Shown: piece after piece, positions 35,502 to 44,590 of the stretch
How the letters are laid out: each line of letters opens with the position of its first letter
How positions within the stretch are numbered: the stretch's first letter is position 1
Assembly (NCBI GenBank): GCA_020024265.1
Contig: JAHHTW010000004.1
Coordinates: 1 to 64,000, forward strand
Source of the DNA: Anaerotignum sp.
Lineage (GTDB): Bacteria > Bacillota > Clostridia > Lachnospirales > Anaerotignaceae
Length of the DNA: 64,000 bases
Direction of reading: 5' to 3'
The notes under the pieces: model-generated
Database searches by the model: none
The model's input: only the letters and a program-made list of their open reading frames with translations
Told to the model about the DNA's origin: nothing
Translations under genes and position numbers: made by a program

Positions 35502-37664
35502 ATGGGAAAGACGTTGGTCATTGCCGAAAAGCCCTCTGTTGCACGGGATATCGCCAATGTGATTGGTGCAACACAAAAGGGGGACAATTGCCTGATCGGA
35601 GAAAAATATGTGGTTTCTTGGGCGATTGGTCATCTGGTGACGCTGGCAGAACCGGAGGACTACGATATCAAATATAAAACATGGAGCTTGGATACACTGC
35701 CTATGATTCCGGAGCAGATGCAGCTCAAAGCCATTACAAAAACAAGGGCACAACTGCGTACACTGCATCGGCTGATGCACAGCAAAGAAATTGATGATGT
35801 CATTTGCGCAACAGACAGCGGACGAGAGGGCGAGTTGATTTTTCGTTATATCTATGAAATTACAAAGTGCAAAAAGCCATTTTGCAGACTGTGGATTTCC
35901 AGTATGACAAAAGCAGCCATACAAGATGGCTTTGCACATTTGCAAGATGGCAAGGCATATGATTTGCTCTATCATTCTGCACGCAGCCGTGCAAAAGCGG
36001 ATTGGCTGGTTGGGATGAATGCTTCTCGTGCATATACACTGCAATATCATACGCTTTTGAGCATTGGACGGGTACAAACACCAACACTGGCATTGATTGT
36101 GGATAGACAAAAGGAAATTGATGCCTTTGTACCACAGACCTACTATGAAGTGCTGGCGGATTTTGGAAGTTTTACCGGTTTATGGGTAGATAAAAAAGAC
36201 AATACCAAAATCATGGAGCAGACACAGGCAGAGGAAATCATAAAACGTACAAAAGGACAAAACGGTGTATTGACTGCACTGGAAAAAGAGGAAAAGCAAC
36301 AGCTGCCTCCGCTTTTGTATGATTTAACAGAGTTGCAAAGGGAATGTAATAAAAAATTCGGTTTCTCTGCGAAGAAAACGCTGGATTTGGTACAAGGCTT
36401 GTATGAGAAGAAAAAAATGGTCACATATCCACGTACAGACAGCCGCTATTTGAGCGATGATATGATTGTAAACATCAAGCAGGTACTGGAAAAGCTGGCA
36501 CAATCAGTGGATTTTGCACAGGAAGCGAAGCATGTGCTTGCGATGCCGAAGCTGCCATTGAGCAAAAGAATTCTTGACAACAGCAAGGTGACAGACCACC
36601 ATGCCATTATACCAACAGATGTCCGTATTCATACAGACCATCTTTCTGTGGATGAAAAACGTGTGTATTTTTTGATTGCAGGAAGATTTTTATCTGTATT
36701 TTATCCACCGTATCGCTACGAAGTGACGAAAGCATATAGTCAGATTGGCATAGACACTTTTTTATCCAGAGGGAAAGTCGTATTGCAGGAGGGCTGGCAG
36801 GCGGTAGAAAAGAAATTTGCGCCACCACCAAAGCGGAAAAGAACAGAGGAGGAAGCAGCTCTGCCAATACTCCTACAAGGACAAAGCGTGACGGTCAAAA
36901 AAGCGCAGATGCAGACAAAGCAGACGAAGCCACCTGCATATTATACAGAAAGCACATTGCTTTCCGCAATGGAGCATGCAGGTCGTTTTGTAGAGGATGA
37001 AACACTCAAAGAGCAGATGAAGGACAGCGGGCTTGGAACACCAGCGACCAGGGCTGCCATCATTGAAAGACTGCTGTCGGTAGGATATTTGTATCGAGAA
37101 GGGAAAAATCTCCTGCCGACGGAAAAAGGAAAAAAACTGATTGCGATTGTACCAGATGCACTGCGTTCACCCGAAACAACAGGAAGATGGGAAAAAGGGC
37201 TTTCCTCAATTGCAAAAGGCAAAATGACAGAGGAGCGGTTTATGGAAAGCATTGGACGCTATGTACAATTTCTGGTGACTGATGCTGCACAGAATAAAAA
37301 AGAGATTGTGTTTGAAGCCGAACCAATACGCAAAGGAACAAAAGGCAGAAAACCGAAAAAAAACAATCGTATGGGGCGCTGTCCCCTGTGCCAAAAAGGG
37401 GAAGTGCTGGAAAACAGTAAGGCTTATTATTGCACAGAGTGGAAAAATGGATGCAAATTTACGATATGGAAAGACAGTGTTTTGTCTTATGGCATTACAC
37501 TGGAGCCGGCAAAGGTGAAAAAGCTGCTCCAAGAAAAATGTTTGCAGAATATTGCGCTGGTATTGCCGCAGACAAAGGAGCATGCCATCGCAGAACTGGC
37601 ACTTACGGCAGATCACAGCGGAAAAATAGAAATTAAAAATATTACAAGAATAGAGAGGGAGTAG
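35502..37664 (+). CDS. topB: DNA topoisomerase III (type IA)
   Basis: A 720-residue type IA topoisomerase. The Toprim domain is at about 3-140 (LVIAEKPSVARDIANVIGA, CATDSGREGELIFRYI); the catalytic tyrosine is Y309 in TYPRTDSRYL. TPATRAAIIERLLSVGYL and LLPTEKGKKLI follow, and a C-terminal zinc ribbon-like domain is at about 625-665 (GRCPLCQKGEVLE, YYCTEWKNGCKFTIWK). It relaxes negatively supercoiled and decatenates single-stranded-containing DNA. SD GAGGAGGTCG. The extra C-terminal zinc part resembles chromosomal TopB of clostridia rather than plasmid relaxase-linked forms. Confidence 0.95.
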   Translation: MGKTLVIAEKPSVARDIANVIGATQKGDNCLIGEKYVVSWAIGHLVTLAEPEDYDIKYKTWSLDTLPMIPEQMQLKAITKTRAQLRTLHRLMHSKEIDDVICATDSGREGELIFRYIYEITKCKKPFCRLWISSMTKAAIQDGFAHLQDGKAYDLLYHSARSRAKADWLVGMNASRAYTLQYHTLLSIGRVQTPTLALIVDRQKEIDAFVPQTYYEVLADFGSFTGLWVDKKDNTKIMEQTQAEEIIKRTKGQNGVLTALEKEEKQQLPPLLYDLTELQRECNKKFGFSAKKTLDLVQGLYEKKKMVTYPRTDSRYLSDDMIVNIKQVLEKLAQSVDFAQEAKHVLAMPKLPLSKRILDNSKVTDHHAIIPTDVRIHTDHLSVDEKRVYFLIAGRFLSVFYPPYRYEVTKAYSQIGIDTFLSRGKVVLQEGWQAVEKKFAPPPKRKRTEEEAALPILLQGQSVTVKKAQMQTKQTKPPAYYTESTLLSAMEHAGRFVEDETLKEQMKDSGLGTPATRAAIIERLLSVGYLYREGKNLLPTEKGKKLIAIVPDALRSPETTGRWEKGLSSIAKGKMTEERFMESIGRYVQFLVTDAAQNKKEIVFEAEPIRKGTKGRKPKKNNRMGRCPLCQKGEVLENSKAYYCTEWKNGCKFTIWKDSVLSYGITLEPAKVKKLLQEKCLQNIALVLPQTKEHAIAELALTADHSGKIEIKNITRIERE

Positions 37665-37669
37665 AAACA

Positions 37670-38953
37670 ATGGGCTATATTTATGGTATGCTGGGGATTT
37701 CTCCGCAGGTAGAGGGATTTGGAGAAAGAATATTGGAAGGCTTAAAAGAGAGATTTACAGAAATTGATCAGATTGCGGAATACAATCAGGCAAAGGTATT
37801 ACGGGCAATGCAGGAAAATCGTGTAAGTGCAGAGTGCTTTGCAGGCTCTACGGGTTATGGATACAATGACCAAGGTCGTGAGGTGCTGGAGAAGGTGTAT
37901 GCTTCCTGCTTCCATACAGAGGCAGCCTTGGTACGTCCACAGATTGTATGTGGCACACATGCACTGGCAGTTGCACTTTCCGCAAATCTTGTAACGGGGG
38001 ATGAGCTGCTTTCTCCTGTAGGAAAGCCTTATGATACATTGGAAGAAGTCATTGGGATTCGTCCGTCCCCATGCTCTCTTGCAGAATATGGGATTACGTA
38101 TCGTCAAGTGGAATTGCTGGAAGATGGTTCCTTTGATTATGAAAATATCAAAAAAGCCATTCATTCCAAAACAAAAATGGTGACCATACAGCGCTCCAAG
38201 GGCTATCAGATGCGCCCCACATTCTCTGTGGAACAGATTGGTGATCTGATTGCATTTGTCAAGAGCATTAAGCCGGATGTCATTTGTATGGTGGATAACT
38301 GCTATGGAGAATTTGTAGAATTGCAGGAGCCTTCTGATGTGGGTGCAGATATGATTGTCGGCTCTCTGATCAAAAATCCGGGGGGTGGTCTGGCGCCTGT
38401 CGGTGGGTATATCTGCGGGAAACAGGCATACATTGACCGTTGTGCCTATCGTTTGAGTGCACCTGGACTTGGACAGGAGGTAGGAGCAAGCTTGGATGTT
38501 ATGCGTTCTTTGTATCAGGGCTTTTTCCTTGCGCCAACGGTCGCAGCAGGTGCGCTCAAGGGTGCAATCTTTGCGGCAAATATCTATGAAAAACTTGGTT
38601 TTCGTGTCATTCCAAACAGTACAGAAAGCCGTCATGACATCATACAGGCAGTAGAACTTGGAACGGCAGAACGGCTGATTGCTTTCTGTGAAGGCATACA
38701 GGCTGCTGCACCGGTAGACAGTTATGTCGTGCCGGAGCCTTATGCAATGCCCGGATATAACAGTGACGTCATTATGGCAGCAGGTGCTTTTATACAGGGC
38801 TCCTCCATTGAATTGAGTGCAGACGGCCCCCTGCGTGAACCATATTCCGTATACTTCCAAGGCGGTTTGACATGGTATCATGCAAAGGTGGGTATTTTGA
38901 AATCCTTGCAGTATATGTATGAACGTGGATTGGTCTCACTCCATGAAGTATGA
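37670..38953 (+). CDS. Methionine gamma-lyase family / aluminium resistance protein
   Basis: A 427-residue fold-type I PLP protein of the YnbB ('aluminium resistance') family, close to methionine gamma-lyase. Typical segments are SAECFAGSTGYGYNDQGRE, RPQIVCGTHALAVALSANL, MVDNCYGEFVE, and the PLP-lysine region GSLIKNPGGGLAPVGGYICG. It may act on sulfur amino acids; the physiological substrate is unknown. It starts 5 bp after topB with SD GAGAGGGAG, so both share an mRNA. In many Firmicutes it is found near glnA/hflX; no such neighbours here. Confidence 0.9.
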   Translation: MGYIYGMLGISPQVEGFGERILEGLKERFTEIDQIAEYNQAKVLRAMQENRVSAECFAGSTGYGYNDQGREVLEKVYASCFHTEAALVRPQIVCGTHALAVALSANLVTGDELLSPVGKPYDTLEEVIGIRPSPCSLAEYGITYRQVELLEDGSFDYENIKKAIHSKTKMVTIQRSKGYQMRPTFSVEQIGDLIAFVKSIKPDVICMVDNCYGEFVELQEPSDVGADMIVGSLIKNPGGGLAPVGGYICGKQAYIDRCAYRLSAPGLGQEVGASLDVMRSLYQGFFLAPTVAAGALKGAIFAANIYEKLGFRVIPNSTESRHDIIQAVELGTAERLIAFCEGIQAAAPVDSYVVPEPYAMPGYNSDVIMAAGAFIQGSSIELSADGPLREPYSVYFQGGLTWYHAKVGILKSLQYMYERGLVSLHEV

Positions 38954-39298
38954 TGCAAAAAAAGAACATATGCTTTTCCAAAAACAAAATACAGATCATA
39001 CAGTACAATCAGCAGAAAATGGCTATCCATCAGATGTTTGTAATTTTCCATGCAGGGGATGCGGTGTAAGCTCCATGCTTTTGGATTGATATACCACCCA
39101 TGCAGCATGTCAATCTCCAGCCAGATGTATATTGGTATGGAGTAAAATGCACCATATGGTATAAGGGAAGAAACGACATATTGCCCCTGCCAAAACAGAG
39201 CATCGCATATCAGATCCTGCGAGGTGTGTATTTTTTTGGAGAAAACAGATTGACAGCGCAAAAGAATACGAAAAAATCATCATAGATGTTCCCTTGTC
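38954..39298. other. Gene-free stretch before hisS
   Basis: Between the YnbB-family gene and the hisS promoter I find no T-box motif, riboswitch or believable coding frame. A 127-codon minus-strand frame here runs into the upstream gene, has no SD and an odd Tyr/His/Phe-rich composition. Confidence 0.5.
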
Positions 39299-39327
39299 TT
39301 GAAAAAAATGGGAGCATCCTGTATAAT
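39299..39327 (+). promoter_or_regulatory. hisS promoter
   Basis: TTGAAA at 39299-39304, 17-bp spacer, TATAAT at 39322-39327. Confidence 0.7.
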
Positions 39328-39387
39328 AACACCAGATTTTGTACGTTTGAAAGGAATATCAATATACAGAAAGAGGAGAGAAACCAT

Positions 39388-40650
39388 ATGAAATTTATCA
39401 AGACCCCTGTAAAGGGAATGTGCGATATGCTTCCTTCCGATATGCGTTTGCGTGAGCATATCTTTTCCATGATTCGAGAAACATATACCTCCTATGGCTT
39501 TATGCAGATTGAAACCCCTGTTATGGAGCATATTGAAAATCTGACTTCAAAACAAGGCGGCGACAATGAAAAGCTCATTTTCAAAGTAATGAAAAGAGGG
39601 GCGGATTTTCAGCGTGCATTGGATGCAGGAAAACTGGAATTGGCAGACAATGGCTTACGCTATGACCTGACAGTACCTCTGTCCAGATACTACGCAAACA
39701 ACAAAGAAAAATTGCCTTCTCCCTTCAAAGCATTGCAGATGGGCAGTGTATGGCGTGCAGACAATCCGCAGAAAGGACGCTTTCGCCAGTTTACACAGTG
39801 TGACATCGACATTCTGGGAGATGATACCAACCTTGCGGAAATCGAATTGATTACGGCAACCGCTACAATGCTGACAAAGATTTTTGCAGAAATCAATATC
39901 ACAGATTTCACCATCCATATCAACAACAGACAGATTTTGAGAGCGGTTGCACTGCAGGCAGGATTCCCAGAACAGGATATTACTTCCGTATTGATTTCTT
40001 TGGATAAATTTGACAAAATCGGACTGGATGGCATCCGTAAAGAATTGTTGGAAAACGGATATGCACAAGAAGTTGTGGATAAATATCTGTCCATTTATGA
40101 AAACCTCAAAGATGGCTTGTCTTGCACAGAATTTTGTGCGGGAATTGGCGAAGAATATCTCAAGGCAAGCGTTGTATCGGAGATGGATGAGATTCTCTCT
40201 TGTGTAAAGCCAATGCTTTCTGATGGTGTAAAAATCATATTCGACCCAACATTGGTACGTGGCATGGGTTATTATACCGGCCCTATTTTTGAAATTACCA
40301 TTGATGGCTACAATTTCTCCATTGCAGGTGGCGGACGTTATGATGAAATGATTGGTAAATTCAGTGGGCAGGATGTCAGTGCAAGTGGTTTCTCTATTGG
40401 TTTTGAGCGTATCATCACCATACTGAAAGACCATATGCAGGGTGAAATGGGCTTTGGCAAGGAAGGTACGGTATTCCTGTTGGATAAAAACGTATCTCCA
40501 AAAAAGAAACAGGAGGTATTTTTACAGGCAAAGCAGCTGCGTGAAGCAGGTGCGGTGGTGAGTATACAGCCTATGCGTAAAAATGTAAAACGTCAGATTG
40601 AAATGCTTGAAGCACAAGGCTTCCAAAATTTTCAAAAAATATATGAATGA
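39388..40650 (+). CDS. hisS: Histidyl-tRNA synthetase (shortened C-terminal domain)
   Basis: A 420-residue class II synthetase. Motif 1 region is YGFMQIETPVMEHIENLT; RYDLTVPLSRYYANN and motif 2 RADNPQKGRFRQFTQCDID follow; the HisA-type loop is LVRGMGYYTGPIFE and motif 3 is GFSIGFERI. The anticodon-binding domain starts at about 362 but ends after some 60 residues at QGFQNFQKIYE, roughly 30-35 short of most HisRS. ATG 39388 follows GAGGAGAG. HisG/HisZ paralogues would not have such a canonical active site, so HisRS is the favoured call. A terminator follows closely. Confidence 0.88.
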   Translation: MKFIKTPVKGMCDMLPSDMRLREHIFSMIRETYTSYGFMQIETPVMEHIENLTSKQGGDNEKLIFKVMKRGADFQRALDAGKLELADNGLRYDLTVPLSRYYANNKEKLPSPFKALQMGSVWRADNPQKGRFRQFTQCDIDILGDDTNLAEIELITATATMLTKIFAEINITDFTIHINNRQILRAVALQAGFPEQDITSVLISLDKFDKIGLDGIRKELLENGYAQEVVDKYLSIYENLKDGLSCTEFCAGIGEEYLKASVVSEMDEILSCVKPMLSDGVKIIFDPTLVRGMGYYTGPIFEITIDGYNFSIAGGGRYDEMIGKFSGQDVSASGFSIGFERIITILKDHMQGEMGFGKEGTVFLLDKNVSPKKKQEVFLQAKQLREAGAVVSIQPMRKNVKRQIEMLEAQGFQNFQKIYE

Positions 40651-40664
40651 TATCAAACATATAC

Positions 40665-40700
40665 AAAAAAGCGAATCGGTTTTCCGGTTTGCTTTTTTTA
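40665..40700 (+). terminator. hisS terminator
   Basis: AAAAAGC-GAA-CGG pairs with CCG-TT-GCTTTTT around TTTT, followed by a T run, 15 bp after the stop. Confidence 0.8.
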
Positions 40701-40767
40701 TATCATAGAATCATGCACATAGGTCTTGCGAAAGTTGTGTTCAGAGGGTGTGGAAATGGAAATAAGA

Positions 40768-40797
40768 TTGTATTGTATCAATGTTCTATGATATAAT
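40768..40797 (+). promoter_or_regulatory. dnaE operon promoter
   Basis: TTGTAT at 40768-40773, 18-bp spacer, TATAAT at 40792-40797, 32 bp before dnaE. Confidence 0.7.
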
Positions 40798-40828
40798 ACG
40801 GAAATGAAAACGAAAGGAAGACTGAGAA

Positions 40829-43800
40829 ATGGAAATGAATTTACAACAAAATAAAACGAAACCTTTTGTGCATCTTCATGTTCATACAGAGTATAGCCTT
40901 CTGGACGGTTCTGCAAAAATCAAGGAACTGGTAGCACGTGTCAAAGAATTGGGCATGGACAGCATTGCCATCACAGACCATGGAGCGATGTATGGTGTGA
41001 TTGATTTTTATAAAGCTGCAAAGGAAGTTGGCATCAAACCCATCATTGGCTGTGAGGTATACGTTGCCGCAGGCTCTCGCTTGGTAAAAGAGGGAAAAGG
41101 CGGAGGCTATTATCACCTTGTGTTGCTGGCAGAAAATGAGGAAGGCTATCAGAATCTGATTAAGCTGGTTTCCTATGGATTTATTGATGGTTTTTATTAT
41201 AAACCTAGAATAGATAAAGATCTGCTTCGGCAGTACCATAAAGGCATCATAGCATCCTCAGCGTGTTTGGCAGGGGAAATTCCACGCACATTGTCTGTAA
41301 GCTATGAAGAAGCAAAAAAGACCGCACTGGAATACCAAGAGATTTTCGGTAAGGATTCTTTCTTTCTCGAATTGCAAGACCATGGTATTTTAGAGCAAAA
41401 GCGTGTCAATGAAGCGCTCATTCGTATGTCTAAGGAAACGGGCATCCCATTGATTGCAACGAATGACAGTCATTATATCTATAAAGAGGATGCAATACCG
41501 CATGATATATTGCTGTGTATCCAGACAGGAAAAACCGTACATGACAAAGATCGTATGCGTTATGAAGGTGGACAGTTCTATGTGAAAAGCCCGGAAGAAA
41601 TGTATGCACTTTTTGCAGGTACAGAGGAAGCGTTGGAAAATACAGCAAAAATTGCGCAACGCTGCAATGTGGATTTTGTATTCCATGACCTAAAGCTGCC
41701 ACGCTTCGATGTTCCGGATGGAAAAACAGCGCCGGAGTATTTGCGTGAGCTGTGCTATGCAGGTTTTGCAAGACGCTACCCAAAGCCGGAAAAAGAATGG
41801 AAAGAACGTCTGGAGTATGAGCTTGGGATCATTGAAACGATGGGGTATGTGGATTATTTCTTGATTGTATGGGACTTTATACACTTTGCCAAAGAGCATG
41901 ATATTATTGTGGGACCGGGACGAGGCTCTGCCGCAGGCAGTATGGTTTCGTATTGCTTGGATATTACAACGATTGATCCCTTACGTTATGATTTGATTTT
42001 TGAACGCTTCCTCAATCCGGAACGTGTCAGTATGCCTGATATTGACGTGGATTTCTGCTATGAAAGACGGCAGGAGGTCATTGATTATGTCATATCCAAA
42101 TATGGCGAAGACCATGTGGCGCAGATCATTACCTTTGGAACACTTGCGGCAAGAGCTGCCATAAAAGACGTTGGACGTGCTTTGGATATGCCGTATGCGG
42201 AAGTAGACCGTATTTCCAAAATGATTCCAACAGAGCTTGGCATTACCATCAAAAAGGCATTGGATATGAACCCGGAGCTAAAGCGTGCATATGAAAATGA
42301 AGAAAGCACACATTATTTGATTGATATGTCCAAGCGTTTGGAAGGGCTTCCACGCCATTCTTCTACCCATGCAGCAGGTGTGGTTATCTGCCGAAAGCCC
42401 GTTATGGAATATGTGCCTTTGAGCGCCAATGATGGGCAGATCAATACACAGTATACCATGACGTTGCTGGAGGAATTGGGGCTGCTCAAAATGGACTTTT
42501 TGGGCTTGCGTACACTGACAGTCATTCAAAATGCGGTCAAAGAAGTGGAACGCATCCATGGGATCAAGCTGGATATAGAGGCATTGCCACAGGATGATAC
42601 AGAGGTATATCAGCTCATTGGACAGGGCAAGACAGAAGGAATGTTTCAGCTGGAAAGCAGCGGCATGAAGCAGTTTATGCGAGAATTGCAGCCAAGTTGC
42701 TTGGAGGATTTGATTGCGGGTATTTCTTTGTATCGCCCTGGTCCTATGGATTTTATCCCCAAATATATCAAGGGGAAAAATGATAAAGAACATATACAAT
42801 ATACACATCCGGCATTGGAACCGATACTCAAAAATACGTATGGCTGTATTGTATATCAGGAACAGGTGATGCAGATTGTACGTGATCTTGCAGGGTACAG
42901 TTTGGGACGAAGTGACCTGGTACGTCGTGCAATGAGCAAAAAGAAGGCATCTGTGATGGCAGAGGAACGAAAAAACTTTGTCTATGGTGTTGGGGATGAG
43001 GTTCCTGGATGTGTGAAAAATGGCATACCGGCAGAGATTGCAGAAAAAATATTCGATGAAATGACCGATTTTGCAAAGTATGCTTTCAATAAGAGTCATG
43101 CGGCTTGCTATGCGGTTGTCGGATATCAGACTGCATGGCTGAAAACAAAGTATCCTGTGGAATTTATGGCGGCATTGATGACCAGCGTCATGGATAACAC
43201 TGCAAAGGTTTCCGGATATATTGAAGAATGTAAAAAAATGGGTATTTCACTTTTGCCACCGGATATCAATGAGGGCTATGGACACTTTTCCGTATCGGAT
43301 GGGAGCATACGATTTGGTTTGGCAGCGATTAAAAATGTGGGCAAACACGCGGTTGCGGCATTGGTGGCAGAGCGTGAGAAAAATGGACGGTTTCTTTCGT
43401 TGACGGACTTTTGCCGTCGTATGGGTGATGGAGAATTAAACAAACGCAGTATGGAAAGCTTGATTAAGGCAGGCGCAATGGATTCTCTCGGCAATGCACG
43501 CAGTCAGTATATGGCTGTATATAAGAATATCATAGATGGCATTGGACAGGCAAAAAAGCATAATATTGCAGGGCAGCTGAATTTGTTTGATCTGGCAGGT
43601 ACAGAGGAAACCGCAGAGGAAACGGATGATTTGCCGGCAATTGTGGAATATTCTGCCAAAGAAAAGCTGGCAATGGAAAAAGAAGTCCTTGGGATTTATG
43701 TCAGTGGGCATCCGTTGGCAGAATATGAAACACAACTGAAACGTAAGGTGAGCAACAATAGTCAGGATTTTCTGCCGCAGGAAGAAGGAAGTACGCAGCA

Positions 43801-44311
43801 GCAGATTGCAGATGGTACGCAGGTTGTGATTGGCGGCATGATTGCAGCACAGTCTGTAAAATATACCAAAAACAACGAAAAGATGTGTTTCCTGACATTG
43901 GAGGATTTGCAGGGAAATATAGAAATTATTGTATTTCCAAAAACAATGCAGCAATGCAGTATGTTTTTGGCACCGGAAAACGTGGTTCTGGTCAAAGGAC
44001 GAGCCAATGTTTCCGCAGATGGAGAAGCCAAGGTCATTGCATCATCCATTACACCACTTATGCAAGAAAATACAGCCAAAAAACAGCCCTCTTTATGGTT
44101 GAAGCAAGAGGCGGGGAATGAAATGCCTCTGATATGGATACGTCAAATTTTGGAAAAATATAAAGGCAATGTCCCTGTGTATATATACGAGGAAAAAACA
44201 AAAAAAACAATGAAAGCAGATCAAACATTTTGGGTAACATTAGGAGAGGATCTCCTCAATGAACTCAAAGCACATATGGGTGAAAAAAATGTAGTTGTCA
44301 AAAATGGGTGA
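40829..44311 (+). CDS. dnaE: DNA polymerase III alpha subunit (DnaE)
   Basis: An 1160-residue family C replicative polymerase. The N-terminal PHP domain (about 10-210) begins HLHVHTEYSLLDGSAKI and keeps AITDHGAMYG. The palm has GPGRGSAAGSMVSYCLDI and the catalytic PDIDVDFCYERRQEV near 402-416, then PRHSSTHAAGVVI, DFLGLRTLTVI and LYRPGPMDFIP. An HhH region and an OB fold (VVIGGMIAAQSVKYT, MCFLTLEDLQGNIEIIVFP) are near 860-1050. This DnaE1-type enzyme lacks its own proofreading exonuclease, unlike PolC. First gene of a dnaE-mtrB-pfkA-(pyk) run. Confidence 0.97.
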   Translation: MEMNLQQNKTKPFVHLHVHTEYSLLDGSAKIKELVARVKELGMDSIAITDHGAMYGVIDFYKAAKEVGIKPIIGCEVYVAAGSRLVKEGKGGGYYHLVLLAENEEGYQNLIKLVSYGFIDGFYYKPRIDKDLLRQYHKGIIASSACLAGEIPRTLSVSYEEAKKTALEYQEIFGKDSFFLELQDHGILEQKRVNEALIRMSKETGIPLIATNDSHYIYKEDAIPHDILLCIQTGKTVHDKDRMRYEGGQFYVKSPEEMYALFAGTEEALENTAKIAQRCNVDFVFHDLKLPRFDVPDGKTAPEYLRELCYAGFARRYPKPEKEWKERLEYELGIIETMGYVDYFLIVWDFIHFAKEHDIIVGPGRGSAAGSMVSYCLDITTIDPLRYDLIFERFLNPERVSMPDIDVDFCYERRQEVIDYVISKYGEDHVAQIITFGTLAARAAIKDVGRALDMPYAEVDRISKMIPTELGITIKKALDMNPELKRAYENEESTHYLIDMSKRLEGLPRHSSTHAAGVVICRKPVMEYVPLSANDGQINTQYTMTLLEELGLLKMDFLGLRTLTVIQNAVKEVERIHGIKLDIEALPQDDTEVYQLIGQGKTEGMFQLESSGMKQFMRELQPSCLEDLIAGISLYRPGPMDFIPKYIKGKNDKEHIQYTHPALEPILKNTYGCIVYQEQVMQIVRDLAGYSLGRSDLVRRAMSKKKASVMAEERKNFVYGVGDEVPGCVKNGIPAEIAEKIFDEMTDFAKYAFNKSHAACYAVVGYQTAWLKTKYPVEFMAALMTSVMDNTAKVSGYIEECKKMGISLLPPDINEGYGHFSVSDGSIRFGLAAIKNVGKHAVAALVAEREKNGRFLSLTDFCRRMGDGELNKRSMESLIKAGAMDSLGNARSQYMAVYKNIIDGIGQAKKHNIAGQLNLFDLAGTEETAEETDDLPAIVEYSAKEKLAMEKEVLGIYVSGHPLAEYETQLKRKVSNNSQDFLPQEEGSTQQQIADGTQVVIGGMIAAQSVKYTKNNEKMCFLTLEDLQGNIEIIVFPKTMQQCSMFLAPENVVLVKGRANVSADGEAKVIASSITPLMQENTAKKQPSLWLKQEAGNEMPLIWIRQILEKYKGNVPVYIYEEKTKKTMKADQTFWVTLGEDLLNELKAHMGEKNVVVKNG

Positions 44312-44322
44312 GGAGGTGGCAT

Positions 44323-44559
44323 ATGAACAAAGAAGACAAGCTGGGTACAGAAGCTCCGTACATTTGCGTAAAAGCTTTGGAAAAAGGGGTGAATGTGATT
44401 GGTGTGACAAGGGGAGAAATCACAAAAATACATCATACCGAAAAATTGGATGAAAACGAAGTTTTGTTGGCACAGTTTACAGAGCATACCTCTGCAATCA
44501 AAATCAGAGGAAAAGCTGAAATTTATACACCTTATGGAGTCATTCACAGTGGCGAATAA
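44323..44559 (+). CDS. mtrB: Tryptophan RNA-binding attenuation protein (TRAP)
   Basis: A 78-residue homologue of Bacillus MtrB, which forms an 11-subunit ring, binds tryptophan and then wraps RNA with GAG/UAG repeats to attenuate trp genes or block their translation. The body is nearly collinear with B. subtilis TRAP: GVNVIGVTRGEITKIHHTEK and VLLAQFTEHTSAIKIRG. Trp-pocket positions T29, T34, Q51, T53, T56 and RNA-contact positions K41, K60, R62 (B. subtilis T25, T30, Q47, T49, T52, K37, K56, R58) are all kept. ATG 44323 follows GAGGAGGTGG, 11 bp after dnaE. No anti-TRAP (rtpA) gene is in the window. Confidence 0.92.
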   Translation: MNKEDKLGTEAPYICVKALEKGVNVIGVTRGEITKIHHTEKLDENEVLLAQFTEHTSAIKIRGKAEIYTPYGVIHSGE

Positions 44560-44590
44560 AGAGAATGTGTTGAATTGGGAGGAAAGGAAT

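Noticed and set aside
38878..39261. 127-codon minus-strand frame between the YnbB-family gene and hisS
   Set aside because: No SD, odd aromatic-rich composition, and overlap with the upstream gene's 3' end.
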